A program made the translations under genes and the position numbers. 61,447 bases of DNA from CAZJUP01 sp964549275. Lineage in GTDB: Bacteria; Fidelibacterota; Marinisomatia; Marinisomatales; TCS55. Below, in pieces: positions 44,713 through 52,176 of this stretch. The DNA lies in contig CAZJUP010000015.1 of the NCBI GenBank assembly GCA_964549275.1, positions 1-61,447 of the forward strand, given 5' to 3'. The notes beneath the pieces were generated by a model, which was not told the origin of the DNA, did not search any database, and saw nothing but the letters and a program-made list of their open reading frames with translations. How positions within the stretch are numbered: position 1 is the first letter of the stretch; each line of letters begins with the position of its first letter.

Positions 44713-44727
44713 ACAAATGGTGTGCCA
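44713..44727 (-). promoter_or_regulatory. sigma54 (-24/-12) promoter before the CYTH-TTT-Na/Pi operon
   Basis: On the minus strand the sequence reads TGGCAC-ACCAT-TTGT, against the consensus TGGCAC-N5-TTGC(A/T). The -24 element is perfect, the spacing exact, and the -12 element has one mismatch (TTGT). The start point would fall near 44701, about 75 bases before the first gene's ATG. The neighbouring gene upstream encodes an NtrC-type sigma54 activator, which makes a chance match less likely. Confidence 0.65.
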
Positions 44728-44782
44728 AACTATTATCTCGTCGGTAAAGTTTAAATCATTTATACAAAATATTGCGAAAAAA

Positions 44783-44795
44783 CGTCATAATGACG
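44783..44795. promoter_or_regulatory. CGTCA-TAA-TGACG palindrome, candidate activator binding site
   Basis: A perfect 5-3-5 dyad, 56 bases upstream of the -24 element and about 80 bases from the predicted start point, within the range of enhancer sites for sigma54 activators. Extra CGTC half-sites occur at 44739-44742 and 44802-44805. No T run follows on either strand, so it is not a terminator for the regulator gene. The binding of the neighbouring regulator is inferred. Confidence 0.5.
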
Positions 44796-44808
44796 AATAA
44801 TCGTCTAG

Positions 44809-46131
44809 TTATATTAATCCGAATTTTGCCATTTTACTTCTAAGTGTGGTTCGAGGTATCCCTAATAGTTTGGCTGCATCTTTTTGCCGCCATTTTGATT
44901 GTTCTAATGCTTCCTGTATCATTTTACATTCTGACTGTTCCATTTTCTGGGTTAAATCTCCTGTATGTGGAGTGGGGGTCTCAGATGACTTTTCCTGTAT
45001 ATGTTTGGGAAGTAAACTGGCCACCAGCGTATCGCCTTGAGCTAAGGCTATCATTTGAATAATGACATTTTCAAGTTCACGAACATTTCCCGGCCATGGG
45101 TAGTTTTGAAGCTTTTCCATTACAGCCGGCGTTAAGTAATGGTTGGACTTATGTTTTTCGAGAAAGTGGACTACCAAAAGTGGGATATCCTCTATACGGT
45201 TTCTTAAGGGAGGAATGAGGATATTGACAACATTTAACCTGAAAAATAAATCGTCTCTAAATTTGCCTTTTTCCATTTGTTTCCGAAGGGATACTTTTGT
45301 AGCGGCAACAATTCGGACATCAACAGGAATGATTTTATTTCCTCCCAGTCGTTCAATTTCACCTTCTTGAATGGCCCGGAGAAGTTTGACCTGTACAGGA
45401 AGGGGAAGATCATCCACATCGTCTAGAAATAAAGTACCGCCATCTGCACGTTCAAACCGTCCAATATTTTTCTTTAAGGCACCGGTAAATGCTCCTTTTT
45501 CATGGCCAAACAACTCACTTTCGATTAAGGATTCTGGAAGGGCAGAACAGTTAACTTTTATGAGTTGTTTTTTTGAACGCGAACTTTGTTCGTGAATGAA
45601 ATCTATAAATAATTCCTTGCCAGTTCCACTTTCTCCTTCAATTAGGATGGTATGGTCTCCATTTGCCGCTAATTGTGCCCGGTCCAAAGATTCCAAAAAT
45701 AACGAGGAATTTCCAATTATCTTTGAATTGAATTGAATCTGTTGCTTTAACTGTTTGTTTTCGACAACGACAGATTGCAAATCTTTTATTTTTTGCAATC
45801 GATGAAGCAATTCGTCTTGTGAAAACGGTTTTGTGAGATAATCATAAGCCCCTTTCTTAAGAGCTTCCACAGCCGATTCCACTGAGCCGTATGCCGTCAT
45901 GAGGATGACTTTGGTTTCCTGCATTTCCTTTTGAATGTATTCAAGAATTTCAAGACCATCTTTTTTAGGCAGCCTGAGATCAGTCAGGACAACATCGAAG
46001 GATTCTCGTTGTAATTGAGTAAGGGCCACCTGTCCGTCAGCACAGGAAGAAACGGCATAGCCCTCTTTTATTAAAAGTTTGTCTAATGAAATTCGAAGAA
46101 TTTTTTCATCTTCTACCAATAAGATTTTCAT
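44809..46131 (-). CDS. NtrC-family sigma54-dependent response regulator
   Basis: A 440-residue activator. Residues 1-115 are the receiver, with phospho-acceptor D51 (VLTDLRLP), conserved T79 region MTAYGS and K101 (LTKPF). The AAA+ domain has Walker A GESGTGKE (166-173), the sigma54-contacting loop GAFTGA (213-218) and Walker B GTLFLDDVDD (232-241). A Fis-type helix-turn-helix ends the protein (WRQKDAAKLLGIPRTTLRSK). All parts are intact, so it should open sigma54 promoters on phosphorylation. Its ATG overlaps the kinase stop (ATGA). A sigma54-type promoter and a palindrome lie immediately downstream, before the transport operon. Confidence 0.95.
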   Translation of the reverse strand: MKILLVEDEKILRISLDKLLIKEGYAVSSCADGQVALTQLQRESFDVVLTDLRLPKKDGLEILEYIQKEMQETKVILMTAYGSVESAVEALKKGAYDYLTKPFSQDELLHRLQKIKDLQSVVVENKQLKQQIQFNSKIIGNSSLFLESLDRAQLAANGDHTILIEGESGTGKELFIDFIHEQSSRSKKQLIKVNCSALPESLIESELFGHEKGAFTGALKKNIGRFERADGGTLFLDDVDDLPLPVQVKLLRAIQEGEIERLGGNKIIPVDVRIVAATKVSLRKQMEKGKFRDDLFFRLNVVNILIPPLRNRIEDIPLLVVHFLEKHKSNHYLTPAVMEKLQNYPWPGNVRELENVIIQMIALAQGDTLVASLLPKHIQEKSSETPTPHTGDLTQKMEQSECKMIQEALEQSKWRQKDAAKLLGIPRTTLRSKMAKFGLI

Positions 46132-47555
46132 AATGAGTTCCCAGGTAAGGTTACCGTGAATTTAGTGCCTTTATTTAATTGGGATGAAAGGGTGATTTCT
46201 CCTCCAAGTCCCTGAACAATTTCTCGTGTGACATATAATCCAAGACCTGTTCCTTTTCCGACTTCTTTTGTTGTGAAAAAAGGTTCAAAAATCCGGTTAA
46301 TGTCACTGGCAGGTATTCCGTGTCCCGCGTCGATGATTTCTAAAATAATTTTTTCATTGGAGTGCCAGGTCTTGCAAGCAAGAGTATCCCCATTATGACT
46401 GGCATCGATTGCATTAATGATGAGATTCATGGTGATTTCATCTAAAAGGTGGGGATTGCAGTGAATCGATGGTAAGCTAGAGTCTAGTTCGAGGACTAAA
46501 TTTATATTCGTCGCTTGAATGGCATAATCCAATAATTTGGTTACAGTTCGAATGGCTTCATTTAATGAAGCATCCGTTGAATTATCACTTTTTCGCCTCG
46601 AAAATCCTAATAATTTTGAAATAACTGACTCAATTTTATTTAAGGCCTCATCAATGAGGATTAATTCTTTTTCCTGTTCAATTTTATCCTCATTGCTGTT
46701 GGTGATATTATTAATGGTGTGGCGAATCCCCATAAGTGGATTATTGATTTCGTGGGCGACTCCCGCCGCAAGTCGGCCAATGGCTGCTAATTTTTCGGCT
46801 TGGAACACATTTCGCTCCGAATTCTTTAAGTCTTGTCTTGACTGAATAAGTCTTTGCCTTAAATCATTGAAATTGGTGGCCAATCGTCCGATTTCATCCT
46901 GGCCTTCCGGCAATCCCTCATCCCCGGGATAAAAGGTGAAATGATCTACTGCTAAACTTAATTGATTTAATCTTCTGGTCATCGTTTCAGCAATAAGATT
47001 TGTGGCAAACAGAATAATCAAAATGACAATTCCTGAGGCAACGTAAATTAAATACAACGCTTGTTTGACTTCCTGTTGGATCTGAACCGCATTGAATCCC
47101 AAAACGAGATAACCCCAAACTTTTGTAGATATACCAACCCTATCCATGGTTTGTAATATCCACCCGTCTTTTTGCTGAAAGATTGAATTTCCCATCTCAA
47201 AGTAATCTGGGTTCAATTTATTTATATTTTTCAGTGTGGGAGGGAGGAGAGATTCACCATCCTCATTTAAGAAATATGCATATAAAATTTCCTGTTTTGA
47301 TTGCTTCATTAAGGTTCTTAGTGACCTTTCATAATAATCCGCAGGAAGGGGATTTTCAGTCTCTGCTGCAAGCATGGCATCAATCAGAGGAATAGTACCC
47401 ATTTGAGTAACCCGATGAGCTGATTCGAGATATTTCTCGACGATTAATGATTTCATCTTTTCAAAGACTGTAATTGATGCTAAAGACATGACAATGACCA
47501 TTAAAGAGCCAAAAACAAGAATGAGACGGCTTTTTAATGTTGTGGGAAAAATCAT
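46128..47555 (-). CDS. membrane sensor histidine kinase (NtrB/ZraS-like)
   Basis: A 475-residue kinase. Helix 1 (about 8-30) and helix 2 (about 166-188) bracket a periplasmic sensor domain of about 135 residues. A HAMP-like linker and a coiled coil follow. The H box is GVAHEINNPLMGI with H268, the N box lies near 360-375 (LLDEITMNLIINAIDAS), and G boxes are IIDAGHGIP and GKGTGLGLY. It pairs with the sigma54 activator by a four-base overlap. Its own start overlaps the stop of the PhnD-like binding protein, which suggests the binding protein delivers the signal to the periplasmic domain. Confidence 0.93.
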   Translation of the reverse strand: MIFPTTLKSRLILVFGSLMVIVMSLASITVFEKMKSLIVEKYLESAHRVTQMGTIPLIDAMLAAETENPLPADYYERSLRTLMKQSKQEILYAYFLNEDGESLLPPTLKNINKLNPDYFEMGNSIFQQKDGWILQTMDRVGISTKVWGYLVLGFNAVQIQQEVKQALYLIYVASGIVILIILFATNLIAETMTRRLNQLSLAVDHFTFYPGDEGLPEGQDEIGRLATNFNDLRQRLIQSRQDLKNSERNVFQAEKLAAIGRLAAGVAHEINNPLMGIRHTINNITNSNEDKIEQEKELILIDEALNKIESVISKLLGFSRRKSDNSTDASLNEAIRTVTKLLDYAIQATNINLVLELDSSLPSIHCNPHLLDEITMNLIINAIDASHNGDTLACKTWHSNEKIILEIIDAGHGIPASDINRIFEPFFTTKEVGKGTGLGLYVTREIVQGLGGEITLSSQLNKGTKFTVTLPGNSL

Positions 47556-48466
47556 GAATTGTCTTTACTCATTTGATTGATAATCATTCGAGTTATTTCA
47601 TAATCATGATCATTAGCTTTTTCGAATCCGTACGATAATTCTTTATCCCATGAATCTAAGAGAGTCTTCATTCCCGAGTCGTGAATATCAATGGATAGAA
47701 AAGCATCCATAATTGCTTGCCGAGTTGCCCGATCTGTATGTTTGGAAACCACAAGCGGGATTGTCGTTCTTTTCGGGGCGACATGAAACACTTTTAGCCC
47801 CTGATTCTTATAGAGTTCAGCAACCGTTTCTTTTACAACTCCGGCATCATATTCTCCGGATAGAACTTTATCAGCAACAGTTGTGTGGTGGGAGACATAA
47901 TCGTATTGACTCAAATCACTTAGGGAAACACCTGCTTCCGAAAATAAATAACTGGGCATCCATTGTCCGGTTAAAGACTCCTTAGATGGAAATATAAGGG
48001 ATCTCTCGTATAAATCGTCTAAAGATGAAATTGGGCTATGTTTAAGTGCAATAAACTTAGAACTATAAAAACCCTTTCCCTGTATATTGAGCGGTTTTAA
48101 GATGACCTCTAAATCATATTGTTCTCTATATTTGACATAAATATAACTTCCCAGAGAGGCGACGGCTATAGATCCCTCACCCAATTGTTTGGCTGTTCCA
48201 GTATAGGTATCACTCAGCTTTAATACAAAATTGAAGGGCGTCTTTTCAGTAAGAAAATCCATAATAGGCTGATATCCTTCAAAGATTTCCCTTGGTGTAT
48301 ACCGTGAAACCACACCAAAGTATCGAATGGGTTTATTTTCAATTTTGGGTAAACGGGGAGTATCATTTGTTAATGAAATATTAATTGCCTTTTGGTAAGA
48401 TACCTTTAAAAAAGCAAAAAATAATAATATCAAAATAGCCAGGTAAACTCGTTCAGGGCGTTTCAT
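47552..48466 (-). CDS. PhnD-like phosphate/phosphonate-type binding protein, probable sensor partner
   Basis: A 304-residue periplasmic protein with an N-terminal helix (residues about 7-24) that may stay as a membrane anchor. The fold motifs match PhnD/PtxB-type binding proteins: YFGVVSRYTPREIFEGYQPI, LGEGSIAVASLGSYIYV, DDLYERSLIFPSKESLTG, VADKVLSGEYDAGVVKETV and KRTTIPLVVSKH. No ABC transporter genes lie beside it. Instead it is coupled by ATGA to a histidine kinase, so it probably senses rather than transports. Ligand unknown; the family binds phosphonates, phosphite or phosphate, but also unrelated anions. Confidence 0.8.
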   Translation of the reverse strand: MKRPERVYLAILILLFFAFLKVSYQKAINISLTNDTPRLPKIENKPIRYFGVVSRYTPREIFEGYQPIMDFLTEKTPFNFVLKLSDTYTGTAKQLGEGSIAVASLGSYIYVKYREQYDLEVILKPLNIQGKGFYSSKFIALKHSPISSLDDLYERSLIFPSKESLTGQWMPSYLFSEAGVSLSDLSQYDYVSHHTTVADKVLSGEYDAGVVKETVAELYKNQGLKVFHVAPKRTTIPLVVSKHTDRATRQAIMDAFLSIDIHDSGMKTLLDSWDKELSYGFEKANDHDYEITRMIINQMSKDNS

Positions 48467-48467
48467 T

Positions 48468-49847
48468 TTATGGAAGATACTTATGAATAATTAGTAAACA
48501 AATTGAAATCACCATTCCCGGGTAGAATGGTTCCAAACCAACCGGATAACTTCCTAAAACCTTCCCTAGAATAAACCAAGTTGCAGAAACGATTACGGGT
48601 AAAGCCAAAAATTGGAGACTGTCTTGAGAAGAAATTTTTTCTGATGTAAATGTCAGGAGAAAGGGTATCAACAGTCCCGGCACGATGATGGAGCCGACCC
48701 CGTACCATAGTTTAATGACCGATGGAATACTGACTGCAAGAATTAGGGCAAGAAATGTCATGGCTACCAATCCCTTTTTAACGAACGCTGTTGAAGTTTT
48801 ATCCCATTCTGCTTGAGTTTCTGTCGTGGGAGATTGAATCCTCCAGAGGATGTCCCGTCCGAAGGTCACTGCATTGATTAAACCCAAAGAATCTATGGTC
48901 GACATAATTGTCGAGAGTATTCCTGTAATAAAAATACCATAAACAACAGGGGGTAAAACTTTTGCTCCTAATTGTGGAAAGGAAAAAAGAGCATCGCTTT
49001 CCGGCAAGAGGGCTTTAGCATATAACCCCGTAATCAGGGTTAACATATCAAAAAAAAACCAGAAACTGAGTGAAATGAAAATTCCTTTTTGAGCTGTTGC
49101 CCCTGATTTTGCTGCTGCACATCGTTGATAAAAACCGGGGTCCACAAATGTCCACATGGCAATAAAAGACCAGACCACAATATATTGGATAGGCATTCCA
49201 CCAGAAGGATTTAAATGTTCTGAAGGAAGTGTGACGAATATAGCCGTTGGGGGTCCTGCTTTTATCCAAGAAAAAATAAAGAGAAAAATAAATCCCGAAA
49301 ACATGAGAATAAATTGCAGCATATCCGTGCGAACAACAGCTCTGAACCCACCGAACCAAATATAAAACAAGCTTAGACCGGAAGCCGACAGGAGGGAAAC
49401 CCCAAGCGGCAAACCAAATGAGAATTGAATCAAGACGCCAATACTTAGAATATAGGGAGCGGGACTAGATAAAATCAGAATATAAAATGCGCTGAGAATA
49501 CCCGATGTTTTTCCATAATGATGGTGGAAATGATCGGGGATTGAAATTCTTTTGGCTTTGTGAACTCGTTTTGCGAGGAAAAGGGCAAATAATAATCCGA
49601 AGAAATAGTAAGGCAGACCAAATATAAACCAGGTTTGAATGCCCTGGAGGTAGGTATTTTCTCCGATACCTAAAATCCCTCCGTACCAAGTGGCCACCAG
49701 AGTGGCTACAAATGCCGGTAAACTTAATTTTCTTCCGGCTAAAATAAAATCATCAGAGGTTTCCTTAGATTTTTTTGCTTGTGCAATTCCTACATATATC
49801 AGGAGACCCAAATAGAGGAGAATAACCGTTAAATCATAGGTGTGCAT
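48468..49847 (-). CDS. sodium:solute symporter (SSS family)
   Basis: A 459-residue inner-membrane symporter with about 13 helices. It has SKETSDDFILAGRKLSLPAF after the first helix and YIWFGGFRAVVRTDMLQFIL in the middle, both SSS signatures. The start is ATG at 49847; a GTG one codon earlier is equally open. It follows thiamine pyrophosphokinase by a few bases. SSS-family ThiV transporters are predicted to carry thiamine precursors, so thiamine uptake is one candidate. Uptake of the compound sensed by the next gene's binding protein is another. One base separates its stop from the PhnD-like ATG. Confidence 0.85.
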   Translation of the reverse strand: MHTYDLTVILLYLGLLIYVGIAQAKKSKETSDDFILAGRKLSLPAFVATLVATWYGGILGIGENTYLQGIQTWFIFGLPYYFFGLLFALFLAKRVHKAKRISIPDHFHHHYGKTSGILSAFYILILSSPAPYILSIGVLIQFSFGLPLGVSLLSASGLSLFYIWFGGFRAVVRTDMLQFILMFSGFIFLFIFSWIKAGPPTAIFVTLPSEHLNPSGGMPIQYIVVWSFIAMWTFVDPGFYQRCAAAKSGATAQKGIFISLSFWFFFDMLTLITGLYAKALLPESDALFSFPQLGAKVLPPVVYGIFITGILSTIMSTIDSLGLINAVTFGRDILWRIQSPTTETQAEWDKTSTAFVKKGLVAMTFLALILAVSIPSVIKLWYGVGSIIVPGLLIPFLLTFTSEKISSQDSLQFLALPVIVSATWFILGKVLGSYPVGLEPFYPGMVISICLLIIHKYLP

Positions 49848-49851
49848 CACA

Positions 49852-50493
49852 CTACTCTCTTGGGTGAGATTGAAAAACCCATACGGGTTCTGTTGAAGAA
49901 ATGGAAAAAGAATGCCCTAAAGCTTGATTGCTTACACCCCGACTGGATGGGTTAAGGGATTCCTCTTTTAAGGAGAATTTCAATCCTGAGGAGGATATGG
50001 ACAGGACGGGGGCCGGCGAGATAATGGAAACAATCTGTCCTGGAAACGACTCAAAAGTTTTATCACCCGAGTGGCTTGCAACAGTGAAATAATCAGTCAC
50101 CATTTTTAAGGAAAGATGAGCGGAATATGTTGTTAATAGGAAGAAATTAGCGAGAGCATGGTCATCTCGTTTCTCAGTCGCTCCCAAAATCCAAACTTCC
50201 TTCACACCATTGACAGTACACCACTCAAGAGCCTTGGCCATATCGGTATTCTCTTGTTCTTCAATTGGGATAATCAATCCTCTAAATGAATCTCGTGCTA
50301 ACTGGGACGAATCTAAATCTCCGATGATTGCATGAGGCATGAACCCCTTTTTGATGAGTGAATCTGCACTGCCGTCTGTGCATAAAACCGTTCCCGCAGA
50401 CATTAATATCTCCAGAGGAATTTCATGGGAGGGGAACATTCCGTTGGCCAATAAAATAACCGGTGTTTTAAAAAAATCTGATGATGGTTTCAT
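49852..50493 (-). CDS. thiamine pyrophosphokinase (thiamine diphosphokinase)
   Basis: A 213-residue enzyme that converts thiamine to thiamine diphosphate with ATP. The motifs are CTDGSAD (38-44), GDLDS (58-62), NTDMAKAL (82-89) and GATEKRDDHALAN (104-116), in the family order. I start at 50493, where GGAAAG lies five bases upstream and ATGA overlaps the stop of the preceding gene; an ATG at 50505 is less likely. Its presence implies thiamine salvage. I found no THI-box riboswitch upstream of the operon. Confidence 0.88.
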   Translation of the reverse strand: MKPSSDFFKTPVILLANGMFPSHEIPLEILMSAGTVLCTDGSADSLIKKGFMPHAIIGDLDSSQLARDSFRGLIIPIEEQENTDMAKALEWCTVNGVKEVWILGATEKRDDHALANFFLLTTYSAHLSLKMVTDYFTVASHSGDKTFESFPGQIVSIISPAPVLSISSSGLKFSLKEESLNPSSRGVSNQALGHSFSISSTEPVWVFQSHPRE

Positions 50494-51413
50494 ATAGCTT
50501 TCCATTGTTTGTCATAGGATTTTTTATAGCCTTTGTTAATTCTGAATCGGGTTGTTTTTTGGGTATATTTTAGACGGTGTTTAAAATCAGATTGATTGAA
50601 ATAGGCTTTAAACTGCCGGGAAACAGGTAAAACCATAGGAGCTGGAATCCAATGAAAAATAGTGTCATTTGTCTGATCAATTAATTGTCCTTCCGCACAA
50701 CTCCAAGAAAGTTGGTCCAAAGTGCATTTTGAAGAAACCATGTTTTGGATCGCATGGAGAGTTCCCTGTTTTTCAGGGTCAATGAATAAAAATTGTCGCC
50801 CATAAAATATACCAGTATGAAGATAATTGGGGACCAAAATGACACCGTCCAGGTGTAAATGCCTTGCTGTCCAATACAGCATTTCAAACCCCAATGTACT
50901 AAGGCCCAAACCGGGATGGTGCTGCCCCGGCAATTGGGGCCGTTTTTTGGAAAAGGCTTTTTTGGGGTTTTGTAAAAGAAACCATTCAACAATAAGTAAA
51001 TTAAGGGAGAATGCGTGTTTTGTTCTGACTCCTGATTCTCCGGAAAATGGGAAATCCCCTTGCCGTAGAATAACTTCCACAGATAAAGAAGGATTATCCC
51101 CCGATTTGTGGAAGACTTGTAAAGTATGCCTGAAAGGGTCTGATGTATCTATCTGAATTCTGCTCTCGGGCAGCCCCCGGTTTTTTAGTGCACGAAATAC
51201 TCCAAATCTCTCATAAGCGATGGTGACTCCCTCTCGGCTGTAAACGCCCAAAAGATGATTTGTTCCCCGATGGGACGAAAGATCCCGGAATATATCTTCA
51301 TCAGAAAAGGAAAAATCCCTTCCAGCTGCTAAAAGCAGAGGTGACAGGTGCTTGGCAATGTTTTTAAATTTACGCGGACGAGGCTTAAGAAGTATATCAA
51401 TATCAGGAAGCAT
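50490..51413 (-). CDS. conserved-looking hypothetical protein
   Basis: A 307-residue soluble protein with no signal peptide or membrane segment. The region from about residue 135 to 215 is the most ordered (FSLNLLIVEWFLLQNPKKAF, RPQLPGQHHPGLGLST, GVILVPNYLHTGIFYGRQF, FIDPEKQGTLHAI) and looks like a conserved domain with His and Asp residues that could be catalytic. I cannot name the family. It opens the minus-strand operon with thiamine pyrophosphokinase, the symporter and the sensory genes, and is read divergently from tetR. There is no clear ribosome binding site before the ATG. Confidence 0.7.
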   Translation of the reverse strand: MLPDIDILLKPRPRKFKNIAKHLSPLLLAAGRDFSFSDEDIFRDLSSHRGTNHLLGVYSREGVTIAYERFGVFRALKNRGLPESRIQIDTSDPFRHTLQVFHKSGDNPSLSVEVILRQGDFPFSGESGVRTKHAFSLNLLIVEWFLLQNPKKAFSKKRPQLPGQHHPGLGLSTLGFEMLYWTARHLHLDGVILVPNYLHTGIFYGRQFLFIDPEKQGTLHAIQNMVSSKCTLDQLSWSCAEGQLIDQTNDTIFHWIPAPMVLPVSRQFKAYFNQSDFKHRLKYTQKTTRFRINKGYKKSYDKQWKAI

Positions 51414-51520
51414 GTATAAAATTACTGAAAATGAATCTGTTGATTCTAATGATATCCTAAAATTTCTTCGTTGATTATTAGAAAAAATCTATTGCTCTGA
51501 ATGAAGAGAAAACCGTAAGA

Positions 51521-51550
51521 TGGAAACGAAATAAACGTATATCGTTTCCA
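51521..51550. promoter_or_regulatory. TetR operator: TGGAAACGA...TCGTTTCCA
   Basis: A perfect nine-base inverted repeat (51521-51529 and 51542-51550). A second, nested dyad, AAACG-TATAT-CGTTT, is at 51533-51547. It ends seven bases before the tetR ATG, so a bound repressor would block tetR and the export operon. The divergent gene starts 108 bases away and may also respond. Confidence 0.75.
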
Positions 51551-51557
51551 CTTTACC

Positions 51558-52172
51558 ATGAAATTAACAGAGCAAGAAGAACAGATTTTAGAAGAAAGTT
51601 TTCAAGCCATGACGAGGGATGGCGTTCGGGCATTTACAGTAGATTCCTTATCTCAAAACCTTGGGATGAGTAAAAAAACTATTTATAAGTATTTTCCAAC
51701 AAAAGAAAACCTTGTAGAAAAAAGTGTGGAAATGTTTTTTTACTTAATTGAAAAAAAGCTAAGAAGGCTCATGATAAATGAACCAAACCCTGCCCTGCAA
51801 TTTGTTAAAGTTATGGAATTTATCATGGACCATATTTCCAGAGTATCCATAGAAAAACTTGCTGATTTAAAAATGCGGTTTCCGGCTGTTTGGAAAAAAA
51901 TGGAATCATTTCGTTTAGCAAGGCGAGATGATTTTTTTGCTATTTTATCCGCTGCTCAAAATCGGGGATATGTACGGAAGGATGTGGATGTAAATGTAAT
52001 AGCAACCTTATATATTAATATTATTAATTCTACCTTCCAGCCTGAGTTTTTTCTTAAAAATAACCTGGCGCCTTCCGAAGCAATCCAAAGTTTTTTAAAA
52101 ATGGTTACAAGTGGTCTATTTACTACAGCGGGGAATACATACACCAATAAATTATTTAAATCCAAGGGATAG
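51558..52172 (+). CDS. TetR/AcrR-family transcriptional regulator
   Basis: A 204-residue repressor. The N-terminal helix-turn-helix is GVRAFTVDSLSQNLGMSKKT followed by IYKYFPTKENLVEKS (residues about 16-52), the canonical TetR pattern. The helical C-terminal half would bind a hydrophobic ligand. It is the first gene of a plus-strand export operon, with a nine-base-arm palindrome directly upstream, so autorepression and control of the MMPL transporter are expected. No Shine-Dalgarno sequence is seen before its ATG. Confidence 0.92.
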   Translation: MKLTEQEEQILEESFQAMTRDGVRAFTVDSLSQNLGMSKKTIYKYFPTKENLVEKSVEMFFYLIEKKLRRLMINEPNPALQFVKVMEFIMDHISRVSIEKLADLKMRFPAVWKKMESFRLARRDDFFAILSAAQNRGYVRKDVDVNVIATLYINIINSTFQPEFFLKNNLAPSEAIQSFLKMVTSGLFTTAGNTYTNKLFKSKG

Positions 52173-52176
52173 TGTC

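Noticed and set aside
44783..44795. CGTCA-TAA-TGACG read as a terminator for the response regulator gene
   Set aside because: The stem is only five pairs and neither strand shows a T run after it. A protein-binding site suits the position better.
51414..51557. Possible THI-box (TPP) riboswitch before the operon containing thiamine pyrophosphokinase
   Set aside because: I looked for the CTGAGA-type core on the minus strand of this leader and did not find it. The only structure is the TetR operator.
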